DNA of 64,000 bases from Prionace glauca. Its lineage: Eukaryota; Chordata; Chondrichthyes; Carcharhiniformes; Carcharhinidae. The stretch is from positions 28,844,402 through 28,908,401 of the forward strand of contig CM075760.1 of assembly GCA_037974335.1 (NCBI GenBank), read 5' to 3'. The notes beneath the pieces were generated by a model. The model ran no database searches. It saw only the letters and a list, made by a program, of their open reading frames with translations, and was not told where the DNA came from. This document shows, piece after piece, positions 1-9,180 of this stretch; position 1 is the stretch's first letter; every line of letters starts with the position of its first letter. The position numbers and the translations under genes were made by a program.

Positions 1-100
1 ACAATGCAATATAATTCCAAGTCAGGATGGTGTGCAATTTGGAGGGGAACTTGAAAGCGGTGGTGTTCACACACACCAGCTGTCCATGATCTTTTAGGTT
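1..100. repeat. Fossil repeat block shared with family B ZNF introns
   Basis: The stretch with GGATGGTGTG and GGAGGGGAACTTG recurs at about 32885, 34335, 46410 and 55540, each time upstream of a family B zinc-finger exon. It is probably the edge of another such intron cut by the window start. The rest up to about 270 shows no recognisable feature. Confidence 0.5.
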
Positions 101-269
101 CAAAGTTCTACTCCCCAGATCCTTCCCTTTCCCATCATCTGCTTTAAGCCACAAACAGAAAGATCCAGTTTTTCTCCTGGAGTTTGACATAAAGCAGCTT
201 TCAAAATGATGCAGTCTCCGCCAATGAGGGAGATCCGGTCTCAGATCTATCCCTTATTCAATCCGATTG

Positions 270-626
270 AACCATCGAATCCCGACAGTGCAGAAAGAGG
301 CCCTTCAGCCTATCCAGTATATTATCAAGTAAATAGGTTGGACTAAAACCTGGTGTTGTCAGACTTTTTACTGTGTTTACGCCAGTCCAATGCCGGCACA
401 CCCACATCACAACTTGCCGAACCAGCATTCCACCCAGGCCCTCTCCTCTGCCCTATCTCCGCAACACCACATATTCAAGATGGCTCATCCATCAAACCCG
501 CACGTGTTTGGGCTGTAGAAGGAAACCGGAGCACCCGGAAGAAACCCACGGGGAGAACATGCAAACTCCACAAAGACAGTGACCCGATGCCGAAACTGAA
601 CCCTGGTCCCTGGCGCCGTGAGGCAC
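270..626 (-). mobile_element. V-SINE (HE1-like), split by a foldback element
   Basis: Read on the minus strand, 626-413 carries the V-SINE core (GTGGAGTTTGCATG, then GTGCTCCGGTTTCC). The tail piece with the 'gcagaaagaggcc' stretch lies at 270-312. The piece at 313-412 between them is a foldback-element fragment. The tRNA-like 5' head is truncated. Confidence 0.7.
313..412 (-). mobile_element. Foldback element, head-side fragment
   Basis: It contains the arm (ACCTGGTGTTGTCAG, then ACTTTTTACTGTG) followed by the head (CCAGTCCAATGCCGG), so it lies in minus orientation. It shares AAAAAG and TTGATAATAT variants with the piece at 627-770, marking one subfamily. Other copies: 8217-8336, 20276-20458, 23159-23294, 55066-55167. 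Confidence 0.6.
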
Positions 627-770
627 AGTAAAAAGTCTGACAACACCAGGTTTTAGTCCAACCGATTTATTTGATAATATTCTCACAAGCAAGCAAGCTT
701 TCGAGGTTACCCTCTTCGTCAGGTGAATGGAGAGTTCTGGCCTCAGACAGAGCATATAAAGCACAGACAG
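627..770 (-). mobile_element. Foldback element, headless-arm side
   Basis: It begins with CAGTAAAAAGTCTGAC, runs through the arm and an internal CTTTCGAGG...CTTCGTCAGG stretch, and stops near a CATATAAAG motif. It abuts the truncated V-SINE at 626. The head is absent, as expected for a copy truncated at its 5' side. Confidence 0.6.
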
Positions 771-789
771 TTTAGAGATTGAGGCAGCA

Positions 790-950
790 GCGCGAACCAC
801 TGCTCAGAGGACCATCCGCTCCCGAGCGGTCCTCCAGCCCCGCCCCCTCTTCCTATTGGTCCGCAGCTGCCGTCAATCACTGGCCGGGCATTGTGATGTG
901 GAGCATGCGCAGTGCCGCTGGCAGCTCAGGATTGAAGCGGTGGAAATTCT
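790..950. promoter_or_regulatory. CpG-rich promoter block with CCAAT boxes
   Basis: GC-rich sequence with CCCCGCCCC, an inverted CCAAT box (TATTGGTCC near 855) and GCATGCGCAG near 904, an NRF1-like half palindrome. The arrangement of CCGCCCC, TATTGGTCC, a CCGTCAAT stretch and GGGCATTGTGA recurs near 1480-1545 and 41620-41735, so it looks like a duplicated ZNF promoter. The start site is not determined. Confidence 0.5.
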
Positions 951-956
951 CATCGC

Positions 957-1246
957 GGCGGGTGGGTAATGAGGGAGGGATGGAGCCGGTGGGTGGGTAA
1001 AGAGGGAGGGATGGAGCCGGCGGGTGGGTAATGAGGGAGGGATGGAGCCGGCGGGTGGGTAATGAGGGAGGGATGGAGCCGGCGGGTGGGTAATGAGGGA
1101 GGGATGGAGCCGGCGGGTGGGTAATGAGGGAGGGATGGAGCCGGTGGATGTGTAATGAGGGAGGGATGGAGCCGGCGGGTGGGTAATGAGGGAGGGATGG
1201 AGCCGGCGGGTGGGTAATGAGGGAGGGTTGGAGCCGGCGGGTGAAC
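957..1246. repeat. 31-bp minisatellite, nine units
   Basis: Nine head-to-tail 31-bp units (GGCGGGTGGGTAATGAGG, then GAGGGATGGAGCC) run from 957 to 1235, followed by a partial unit. Units 2, 7 and 9 carry substitutions; the others are nearly identical. Because 31 is not a multiple of 3, Pro/His-rich reading frames in all frames of the minus strand are artefacts of the repeat. Confidence 0.95.
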
Positions 1247-1249
1247 TGG

Positions 1250-1560
1250 ACGCTTCAATAACACGCCGTGTCGATGCCAAGCCCCGAATACAAAGCTCGG
1301 GTGTGGGGTGTGAACAGGGGAAATCAGCTCAGGCTTTTCCCCGAGACAGGCCCAGACTCCCCGCCGCCATATTTATCGGGAGATTGTGCTGCAAGGCGCA
1401 TGCGCAATAAGGAAGCCACGGGCGAGGTCCCACCCCTCATTCATTCCGATTCGTTGGAGGACCAACCGTGCTCGCTGCGTCCTCCAGTCCCACCCAACTC
1501 TTTCTATTGGTCCGAATCTGCTGTTAATCACCCTGGGGCATTGTGAGATGAAGGGGAGGA
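1250..1560 (+). promoter_or_regulatory. Promoter block with NRF1 palindrome, upstream of first ZNF
   Basis: A perfect NRF1-type GCGCATGCGCA lies at 1396-1406. Inverted CCAAT boxes follow (TCTATTGGTCC near 1502). The sequence resembles the blocks at 790-950 and 41590-41800. It lies about 0.3-0.5 kb before the acceptor of the first zinc-finger gene, so it is its likely promoter. Exon 1 and its donor are not pinned down. Confidence 0.55.
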
Positions 1561-1819
1561 TTCACAAACACTCGCCGGAGGCCCCAACACCCTCAATAAG
1601 AGCCATTGGGTTTATTGTCAGTCTGCAGACAGAGGAGAGGGAGGGAGAAAACTGGGAGTGGAGGAAAGAAATGGTGAGATGGGATTAGATTTCAGCCCAG
1701 GGACCAGGGAGAGTATGGGATGTGGATTTACAGATTTGGGGGACAGGAGAGGAAAAAATGTTCCAGATTAGAACTTCTATCCCCTATTTAGTTAGCATTT
1801 TCCTGAATTTCTTTTGCAG

Positions 1820-2180
1820 TGTGCTATAAGGGGAGAATTTGCAGATAAAAAACTCAAACCAAACATCACATCAAGATTTAACAGACTCACTTGATTCATC
1901 TGGATCTGAATATGATCAATCTTACACTGTGGAAGGAGGAGAATGTTTGTTCTGTCTGTGGGAAAAGACTTCAAATGTAAGTGTGACTGGAAAAGTACCG
2001 ACAAACACACGCTCAAGTGAGAGTGTTCCAGTGAACTGACTGTGGAAAGAGTTTTAACAAGTTATACAGCCTGAAAAATATCACACCATTCACAGCGAGG
2101 AGAAACCATACAAGTGTTGTGTGTGTGGATGAGGTTTCAGCTGATCATCCAACTTGGAGAGAGGCAAGAACACCAACACC
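1820..2180 (+). other. Family A upstream exon part with decayed fingers
   Basis: A good 3' splice site (polypyrimidine then TTTTGCAG, ending 1819) opens this stretch. It encodes an Asn-Gln-Thr-Ser-His-Gln-Asp-Leu-Thr box and then recognisable but broken C2H2 fingers. One finger reads Cys-Gly-stop-Gly-Phe (TGTGGATGAGG near 2124), where the gene at 24521 still has CGA. The block is homologous to 9605-9947, 24251-24520, the minus strand of 30300-30634 and probably 53214-53439. It is either 5' UTR or lost coding sequence. Confidence 0.6.
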
Positions 2181-3119
2181 ATGGAGAAACCTTGGCAATG
2201 TGAGGACAGTGGGAAGGGATTCAATTATCCTTCCCAGTTGGAATATCATCAACACAGTCAAACTGGCGCCAGCATCGCACAGAGGCCACTGAAATGTGGA
2301 GATTGTGGTAAAGTGATCAGATCCCCATCAGACCTGGAAATTCATCGACGCAGTCACACAGGGGAGAGACCGTTCACTTGCTTCAAGTGTGGGAAGGGAT
2401 TTGCTCAGACATCCACCCTGCTGAGACACCAGCGAGTTCACACTGGGACAAGGCCATTTACCTGCTCCCATTGTGGGATGGGATTCACACAGTTATCTCA
2501 CCTCACGGTACACCAACAAGTTCACACTGGGGAGAGACCATTTAGCTGTTGTGTGTGTGGGAAGGGATTCACCAGTTTAACTAATCTCAATTCTCATCAG
2601 CTTGTTCACACTGATAAGAGACTTTTCAAATGTTCAGATTGTGGTAAGACCTTCAAAAGCACAAGAAATCTACAGAGGCACCAATACATTCACTCTAGTC
2701 AGAGCCCATTCTCCTGTTCTGTTTGCGGTAAGGGATTCACTCGGTCATTCAGTCTGCTGCGACACCAGCGAGTTCATACCGAGGAGAGACCGTTCCCATG
2801 CACTGAGTGTGGAAAGAGATTCACTCGGTTGTGCACCTTGCAGAGACATCAACAAATTCACACTGTGGAGAATCCATTCACCTGTTTCATCTGTGGGAAG
2901 GGATTCACTCAGTCATCTGTCCTCCTGAGACACCAACAGGTTCATACTGCAGTAAGGCCTTTCATCTGCTCTGAGTGTGGGATGGGATTCATTCAGTCAT
3001 TCCAACTGTTAAGGCATCAGCGAATTCACACTGGAGAGAGGCCATTCATCTGTTGCCAGTGTGGGAAGGGATTTATTCAGTCCTATCACCTACTGAGACA
3101 CCAGCGAGTTCATGAGTGA
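2181..3119 (+). CDS. C2H2 zinc-finger protein, family A, 10 good fingers
   Basis: The frame codes for 312 residues from the ATG of Met-Glu-Lys-Pro-Trp. A TTG nine codons earlier is not used as a start here. The first finger is degenerate (second Cys is Ser, His spacing lost). Ten CX2C...HX3H fingers follow, joined by TGERPF-type linkers, some altered (HTGTRPF, HSSQSPF, HTVENPF). No KRAB or other effector domain is seen, so any regulatory activity is unknown. The family are nuclear sequence-specific DNA-binding proteins; this is inferred from the fingers alone. The array ends with a His-Glu and a stop, without a tail domain. An upstream exon with ghost fingers begins after the acceptor at 1819. 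About 600 bp downstream to 3385 holds 3' UTR-like sequence with nothing else recognised. Confidence 0.85.
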   Translation: MEKPWQCEDSGKGFNYPSQLEYHQHSQTGASIAQRPLKCGDCGKVIRSPSDLEIHRRSHTGERPFTCFKCGKGFAQTSTLLRHQRVHTGTRPFTCSHCGMGFTQLSHLTVHQQVHTGERPFSCCVCGKGFTSLTNLNSHQLVHTDKRLFKCSDCGKTFKSTRNLQRHQYIHSSQSPFSCSVCGKGFTRSFSLLRHQRVHTEERPFPCTECGKRFTRLCTLQRHQQIHTVENPFTCFICGKGFTQSSVLLRHQQVHTAVRPFICSECGMGFIQSFQLLRHQRIHTGERPFICCQCGKGFIQSYHLLRHQRVHE

Positions 3120-3384
3120 CTGCAGGGTTGGATTCTGATATTATGGTCCCTCTGGATCGCATTCAGGACTGGATTATGTCCATTCTGACAGGGCTCATTC
3201 TTTTTCTGATGTGAATAATTCCTGTGACTGGATTGGAGTTTAATGTTTTATGCACTAAATCATACAGCGTTTTGATACTGTTGGGTAAAAGTTTAAAATT
3301 TTAAAGTTTATTTATTGTTGATTTCCCCAAGATAAGAGACTAATTGAAGTCCTTATTGTGATATCAAGTTGAGGAAAGATACAT

Positions 3385-3798
3385 ATGAACAAGTAACCGG
3401 GATGTAAAGCAGCATGTGACTGAAGTGTTCATGGGCAGCACTTTGGGACCAATGAGCATAATTCTATTAATTTTAAAATAGTTATGGAAAAGGCTAGGTC
3501 TGGTTCACAAGTTAAAGTTCTAAATCGGGGCAAGGCCAATTTTGATGATATTTAACAGGAACTTTCAAAGTTGATTAGGGGAGGCTGTTCACAGGTTAAT
3601 GAATGTCTGGCATGTGTGAGACTTTCAAAAGCGAGATAGCGAGAGTGCAGAGCCAGCACATTCCTGTTACTGTAAAGGACAAAGCTGGCAGGAGTAAGTA
3701 ACATTGAATGGCTAGAGATATTGAGAGTCTGGTCACTAAAAAGGAAGCATATGTCAGGTATTGACAGCTGGGGTCAAGTGAATCTCATGAGGAGTATA
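3385..3798 (+). mobile_element. CR1-type LINE fragment, endonuclease end and linker
   Basis: Translation shows broken pieces such as FGTS/Ser-Ile-...Phe-Lys-Ile-Val and Lys-Ala-Asn-Phe-Asp-Asp-Ile, then Lys-Glu-Ala-Tyr-Val-Arg-Tyr and Glu-Glu-Tyr-Arg-Gly. These match the stretch between endonuclease and reverse transcriptase in shark CR1-like LINEs. It is old, with many substitutions, and is followed directly by a V-SINE. Confidence 0.5.
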
Positions 3799-4003
3799 GG
3801 GGGTTTCCTCCAGGCGGTCCGGTTTCCTCTCACAGTCCAAAGATGTGCAGGTTTGTTTGATTGGCCATGCTAAATTGCCCCGAGTGTCAGGGGGATTAGC
3901 AGGGTAAATATGTAGGGTGATGGGAGTAGGGCCTGAGTGGGATTGTGGTTGGTACGGACTCAATGGGCTGAATGGCTTCCTCCTTCAATGTGGAGATTCT
4001 ACA
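3799..4003 (+). mobile_element. V-SINE, 5'-truncated
   Basis: It begins inside the core (GGTTTCCTCCAGG), then has TTGATTGGCCATGC, GGGGGATTAGCAGGG and GGGATTGTGGTTGG, and ends in the 'ctgaatggc...agattcta' tail. The tRNA-like head is missing. Confidence 0.85.
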
Positions 4004-4004
4004 A

Positions 4005-4105
4005 AACTTTTATAGCAGTTCCACAGTCTGGGCATTTTTAAGATCTCTCTCCAGTATGAAACTGGGGTATTTGCAGAGTGCATGAGTGAATCCCTTCTAT
4101 TAGGG
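4005..4105 (-). pseudogene. Zinc-finger fragment, minus strand
   Basis: On the minus strand this reads a finger edge, an ERD-type linker, then Cys-Pro-Asp-Cys-like and Tyr-Lys-Ser-like residues in broken frame. It matches the [11 protein letters not shown] finger class in the genes at 29541 and 35126. About 100 bp survive, with no gene around it. Confidence 0.5.
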
Positions 4106-4423
4106 TCCTGGAATAATCCCCCTAAATTACATTCAGAAGTCAGGCGAGACCCCAGAATTTTTTTATTTTGGTATAAATGTGAGGATAGGATGCTTCTGAT
4201 GAGGAGAAATTCCACTGACAGATTAGGAATCTTTTATAGTGAAGCTAAGTTTATTTAATTACACCATTTAAATATAACTCTAACAAATGAATCAGTTTAA
4301 CCATCAACAGGATGGTTTTCTGGACCAATACTTTTGAGGGACCAAGGAAACATGTCATCTTGGACTGGGTATTGTGCAATGACAAAGGACTAGTTGGCAA
4401 ACTAGTTTTGTGGGATCCAGCTT

Positions 4424-5075
4424 TAAGAACATTAGAAATAGGAGCAGGAGTAGGCCATCTGGCCCTTCGAGCCTGCCCCCCCATTCAATAAGATCATGGC
4501 TGATCTGTCGTGGCTCAGTTCCACATTCCGGCCCTCTCCCCATAACCCTTAATCCTCTCTCTTATCAAAAACCCATCAACCCGCTTCTTGAAAATATTTA
4601 GCGAGGCAGCCTCCACCACTTCAACAGGTAGAGAATTCCAGAGATTCACCACCCTTTGAGTGAAGAAGTTCCTCCTCAATTCCGTTCTAAAACGCCCCCC
4701 CCCCTTTATCTTGAGGCTGTGCCCCCTAGTCCTACTGTCTTTTTTGAGCGGGAAGAGTCTCTCCACCTCTATCCTATCCATCCCGTTCATCATCTTATAC
4801 GTCTCAATGAGATCTCCCCTCATTCTTCTAAACTCCAACGAGTACAAGCCTAGTTCATTCAGCCTCTCCTCATAGCTCAACCCCCTCAATTCCGGTATCA
4901 GCCTAGTAAACCTCCTCTGCACTCCCTCCAAGGCCAAAATATCTTTGCGCAAGTGCGGCGCCCAAAACTGCACACAGTACTCCAGCTGCGGCCTCACCAA
5001 TGCCCTATACAGCTGCAGCAAGACCTCCCTACTTTTATATTCAATCCCCTTCACTATGAAGGCCAGCATGTTCAA
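4424..5075 (-). mobile_element. CR1 LINE 3' part, interrupted by a younger insertion
   Basis: On the minus strand it encodes the reverse transcriptase C-terminal part (YKSREVLLQLYRALVRPQ ... FTQRVVNLWNSLPVE), then the 3' UTR with GATCATGGCTGATCTG and CTCCTATTTCTAATG. The minus-strand reading continues at 7017-6924, so the insert at 5076-6923 is nested in it. Very similar to the CR1 copies at 15292, 38223 and 42820. Confidence 0.9.
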
Positions 5076-6596
5076 AAAAGGCAGTAGGGATAACCCTGGG
5101 AATTATAGACCGGTGAGTTTGACGTCGGTGGTAGGGAAGTTAATGGAAAAAATACTTAGGGGTAGGATGTATGAGCATTTGGAGCGTTGCGATCTGATTA
5201 GGGATACGCAACATGGCTTTGTTAGAGGGAGGTCTTGCCTTACGAATCTGGTGGAATTCTTTGAGGAGGTGACAAAAACGGTTGACGATGGGAGAACCGT
5301 TGATGTCATCTATATGGATTTCAGTAAGGCGTTTGACAAAGTCCCTCACGGTAGGCTGGTAGAAAAGGTTAAGGCGCATGGGATACGAGGCAAGGTAGCT
5401 AGGTGGATTGAGAACTGGCTGGGAAATAGGAGACAGAGGGTAGTTGTGGAAGGGACCTTGTCGGGCTGGAGGTCAGTGACCAGTGGTGTGCCGCAGGGCT
5501 CAGTACTGGGACCTCTCCTCTTTGTAGTCTACATAAATGACTTGGAAGAGGGCGTAGGTGATGTGATTAGCAAGTTTGCTGATGACACCAAGATGGCAGG
5601 GTTGGCGGGTACGGAACTGGATTGTCAGGTGATACAACAGGATATAGATAGGTTGGTGCAGTGGGCAGATAGGTGGCAGATGGCATTTAATCCTGACAAA
5701 TGCGAGGTGATGCATTTTGGACGGAATAATGCAGAGAGGAGCTATGAAATTAAAGGGAGGCCGATTAGGAGTATTGACATACAGAGGGACCTGGGAGTGC
5801 AGGTTCACAAATCCATGAAGGTTGCATCACAAGTGGAGAAGGTCGTTAGGAAGGCTTATGGGATGTTGGCCTTTATAGGAAGGGGCATAGAGTATAAAAG
5901 CTGCTGTCTAATGCTTCAGTTGTACAGAACGTTGGTTAGACCGCATTTGGAGTACTGCGTCCAGTTCTGGTCACCTTACTACCGGAAGGACGTGGAGTCT
6001 CTGGAAAGGGTGCAGAGGAGGTTTACCAGGATGTTGCCTGGCATGGGGGGACTGGGTTACGAGGAGAGGTTGAAGAAACTGGGACTATTCTCCTTGGAAA
6101 GGCGGAGATTGAGAGGGGACATGATAGAAGTATATAAGATAATGAAGGGAATGGATAGAGTTAATAGTGAGAGACTACTCCCTAGACTGGATACAAAAAC
6201 GAGAGGTCATCATTTAAGGGTGAGGGGGGAGAGGTATAATTTGGAGGTGAGAGGAAGGTTCTTTACGCAGAGAGTTGTAGGGGTCTGGAACGCGCTACCG
6301 AGTAGGGTGGTGGAGGCAGGAACATTGGACTCTTTTAAGATGCAGTTAGATAGGCACATGAGTGAAACGAGAATGGAGGGATATGGTAGGGGATATTAAA
6401 TAGGGTTAAACCTCGGGAGACACCGGAAAGGCAGGCTGTAAGATTAATATTTTGACTTTATTCCACAGGTGGAGGTCCACCTCGTGTCAAACGAGGGGCA
6501 TTCACACGGCGGGTCGTGCCTGGGCTGCTCTTGGAAGTTCCGGGAGTGGCCTAGAACTTCGTGTTGGTGTGTGTGCTTGATCCTGGACCGGTAGAT
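5076..6596 (+). mobile_element. Second CR1 lineage, 5'-truncated, open RT frame
   Basis: The frame is open from about 5076 to the stop at 6399. It starts at the RT fingers (GNYRPVSLTSVVGKLMEK) and includes Asp-Phe-Ser-Lys-Ala-Phe-Asp, GVPQGSVLGPLLF, and the catalytic Phe-Ala-Asp-Asp near 5573-5585, then the conserved CR1 C-terminus. The endonuclease is missing. It differs clearly from the neighbouring CR1 lineage, for example EGVGDVISKF against EGTECRVSKF. An open frame extending upstream to 4945 is antisense to the host CR1 and is not part of this element. 6400-6596 is its 3' UTR. Confidence 0.85.
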
Positions 6597-6923
6597 GGGC
6601 GCCGCAACAGCTCAGTGACTAGCACTGCTGGCTGTGCAGGCACATGGATTTGGGCCTGTGTCTGTGGGAGTTTGCTCATTCTCCCTGTGGTTGCGTGGGT
6701 TTCCTCCGGGCGCTCCGGTTTCCTCCCACACCCCAAAAATGTGCTCTCAGGCTAATCGGTTTTTACCAAATCGACACTATTTCTTCCCTGAATCTGACTG
6801 AGTAGGGTTCCATTCGTAGCCATGCAGGGTAGAATAGGTGTAGGGTGATGTGGCGGCGCGGGCTCGTTGGGCCGAAGGGCCTGTTTCCCGTGCTGGATTG
6901 TTCTTTGTTCTTTGTTCTTTGTT
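6597..6923 (+). mobile_element. V-SINE with (TTCTTTG)n tail
   Basis: A tRNA-like head (GCAACAGCTCAGTGACTAGC), the V-SINE core, then GGGCCGAAGGGCCTG and three TTCTTTG repeats at 6899-6923. The tail is the same as that of a CR1 lineage (compare minus strand of 7346-7545). The SINE either sits in the 3' UTR of the CR1 before it or shares its end. Confidence 0.65.
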
Positions 6924-7017
6924 TATCCCATTCGCCTTCCTGACCACCTGCTGCACCTGCAAGCTGGGAATTTGCAACTCATGCACAAGGACCCCGCGGT
7001 CCCTCTGCACCGTCGCT
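6924..7017 (-). mobile_element. CR1 continuation of the 4424-5075 copy
   Basis: The minus strand encodes the RVQRDLGVLVHE-like and LQVQQVVRKANG-like stretch, which immediately precedes the residues at 5075 in intact copies. The two pieces are one CR1 separated by 5076-6923. Homology stops near 7017. 7020-7345 holds nothing recognised. Confidence 0.8.
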
Positions 7018-7345
7018 TTGTGAACATTGAGTGTGGGAGGAGCAGTTGGATGTTCAGGGATAGTCGAGCTTCCTCCTATCAGTATGAAGGCTGTTTCCAA
7101 TAAAGTTCAGTGGCAGATGAGTAGTTAGTCCTAGCACTGGTTCAGTGATCTGTTCTCTGCCAGTCAAAACCCTAGGAAAGTGCCATCCATGCTTCTGGGA
7201 GGCAGTGACTGTTTCTCTGTCAGCCCCCAGGAGTTCACATTGTCGTCCAATTCTCTTGGATTGATTACTGATTTGAAAGTGTGGAGCTGATAGAGTTTCA
7301 CCGATGAATAAACTTTACCCTATATCACACCTGTTAGTTAAGTGA

Positions 7346-7545
7346 TAAAGAACAAAGAAAATTACAGCACAATAACAGGCCCTTCAGCCCTCCAAGCCTG
7401 CAGCGACCATGCTGCTCGTTTGAACTAACCCCCCCTGCCCTTTCTGGGACTATATCCTTCTATTCTGATCTTATTCATGTATTTGTCAAGACACCCCTTC
7501 GAAGTCACTATTGTATCTGCTTCCACTACCTCCCCTGGGAGGAAG
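7346..7545 (-). mobile_element. CR1 LINE 3' end fragment
   Basis: Antisense tail beginning AAGAACAAAGAAAATTACAG, then CAGGCCCTTCAGCC and the conserved CATGTATTTGTCAAG stretch of a shark CR1 3' region. The TTCTTTG-type tail distinguishes it from the TTCTTATG lineage. Confidence 0.65.
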
Positions 7546-7621
7546 AGTTTCTAAGTGTTGCAGATAAACAATAAACTTTGAAAGTATTGACTGATTTGAT
7601 ATCTGAGTCTTTGCTTGATGG

Positions 7622-7683
7622 TTGAGTCGGTGCAGACTCAATGAGCTGAATGGCCTCCTTCCGCGTTGGAAGAATTCTATGAT
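7622..7683 (+). mobile_element. V-SINE tail remnant
   Basis: GTGCAGACTCAATGAGCTGAATGG and CTCCTTCCGC...GAATTCTATG match V-SINE 3' ends such as 3960-4003 and 11300-11345. The core and head are missing. Confidence 0.55.
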
Positions 7684-7784
7684 TTTAAATTGAGATCACA
7701 AACACTGACTATAGTCCCAGTGTAGTATAACCATGCTTCTAATCAAGTTGAACATAACCTCCCTGCTGTTTAATTCAGTTCCTC

Positions 7785-8037
7785 AAGAATGGAACCCTAT
7801 ATATGGACTCCAGACTTTAGGAAAGATGTGAAATTCTTAAAGAGGGTGCAGAGATTTACAAGAATGGTATCTTACAACCTTTAAAAAGTACCTGGATCAC
7901 ACTTGGCAAGTCAGAACGTTTAAGGCTATGGGCCAGGTGCTGGTAAATGGGATTAGGTGGGAGTATAGGTGTTTCTTGTGGTAGGTGCAGATTCAGTGGG
8001 CTGAAGGGCCTCTTCTGCACTGTACGATTTCATGATG
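7785..8037 (+). mobile_element. CR1-like fragment with internal deletion
   Basis: Residues like Arg-Lys-Asp-Val-...-Arg-Val-Gln-Arg-Phe-Thr-Arg-Met (near 7822-7870) jump directly to the last part of the ORF and a GGGCTGAAGGGCCTC tail ending in GTACGATTTCATG. About 300 bp of the usual C-terminal part is missing between them. Confidence 0.5.
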
Positions 8038-8216
8038 AGGCACTTCAGTTAGTTGGAGAGACTGGAACAGCTGAAATTTCTCTCTTTACATCAGTCAGAC
8101 ATTCGGATCAAGAATGGAGTCATTCGTTCCACTGATTCAATGCTGGCCCTTTGCATATCAAACCCTTGCCCCGTTCTCTACATTGACAGATCCAGGCTCA
8201 CTCCTTCCTGTCCTGG

Positions 8217-8336
8217 ACAGTAAGAAGTCTCACAACAACAGTAAACCCACAACTATCAAATAACTGGTTGGACTTAAACCTGGTGTTGTGAGACTTCTTA
8301 CTGTGTTTACCCCAGTCCAATGCCGGCATCTCCACA
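8217..8336 (-). mobile_element. Foldback element, 120 bp, with 11-bp flanking repeats
   Basis: The arms ACAGTAAGAAGTCTCAC (left) and GTGAGACTTCTTACTGT (right) pair, followed on the right by the head CCAGTCCAATGCCGG. Flanking direct repeats TCCTGTCCTGG lie at 8206-8216 and 8337-8347 and are identical, marking the insertion edges. The internal part is short and divergent. Confidence 0.85.
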
Positions 8337-8429
8337 TCCTGTCCTGGGCACAGAGAGCTGAAAGTCTCCATGCAGGCTGCCAGACAGTTATCTGTCTATC
8401 TGACTGGACTGACAATGTGTGGAATGTAC

Positions 8430-8866
8430 AGACTGGGGGAACAATGGGCGGGGGCGGGGTTCCCGGGTCCGCGCGCCTGAACCCGGATTGATTGCTATTG
8501 GCTGATTCAGGCAGGGCTCCATTGTGCCGTCACGATGACTCAGAGGGGCGTTCCCAGCACACAGTGTCCCATTGGCAGCAATAGCACCGGTTACAGAAGC
8601 AAAACACTGCGGATTGGACACCAGCTCAGCGCGGCTGGCGGTCAAAGCCCCGCCCACCGCCCCCTCATTGTCCACATGTGGCAGGTTGTCCAATGGCAAC
8701 GCGTGGAGGACCGGATGGACGCTGGTCCTCCAGCCAATCAGAGTCCGGGCCTTGTGTCAATGGCTGCGTGAAGCTTCCTTCATTGTTGTTGCTGCTGCTG
8801 CTGCACTCTCTCTGAATGAAGACTGAGCTTCAGACAGACTCAAACTTCGTTTTGTCTCCAACATCT
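8430..8866 (+). promoter_or_regulatory. Promoter and exon 1 of the second ZNF
   Basis: GC-rich with several inverted or direct CCAAT boxes (CTATTGGCTG near 8494, CCCATTGGC near 8569, GTCCAATGG near 8689, GCCAATCAG near 8733). The transcript part ends at a strong donor CATCT/GTGAGTAAAAC, with GT at 8867-8868. The same exon end and donor occur on the minus strand at 54041-54031. It serves the gene at 9948, whose acceptor ends at 9604. The exact start site is unknown. Confidence 0.65.
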
Positions 8867-8917
8867 GTGAGTAAAACACTTTCTTTTCTACCCCTTTCCA
8901 TTTCTTTTCTAATTCAT

Positions 8918-9180
8918 AAAATTGAATCCCTACAGCGCAGAAGGAGGCCATTCGGCCCGATCACAATTACATTCAGGCCTTATTCCTGTAACGCTACATA
9001 CTTACCTTGCTAATCCTCCTGACACTAAGGGGCAATTTAACATGGCCAATCCATCTTTGGATTGTGGGAGGAAACCGGAGCACCTGGAGGAAACCCACGC
9101 GGACATGGGGAGAAAATGCAAACTCCACACAGTGACCGGAGCCAGGAATTGAACCGGGTCCCTTGCTTTGTGAGGAGTGC
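8918..9180 (-). mobile_element. V-SINE in intron 1
   Basis: Minus-strand copy: tail GAATCCCTACAGCGCAGAAGG, then GGGCAATTTAACATGGCCAA, GGAGGAAACCGGAGCACC and CAAACTCCACACAGTGACC. It lies between the exon 1 donor (8867) and the finger exon (9605). Confidence 0.85.

Noticed and set aside
873-1280. Pro/His-rich frames on the minus strand
   Set aside because: They translate the 31-bp minisatellite and appear in several phases.
2181-3119. KRAB, SCAN or BTB domain upstream of the finger arrays
   Set aside because: No matching motif was seen in any frame before the fingers; an unseen upstream exon cannot be ruled out.
4945-5075. N-terminal part of the long frame ending at 6399
   Set aside because: It is antisense to the host CR1; the real element begins at 5076.
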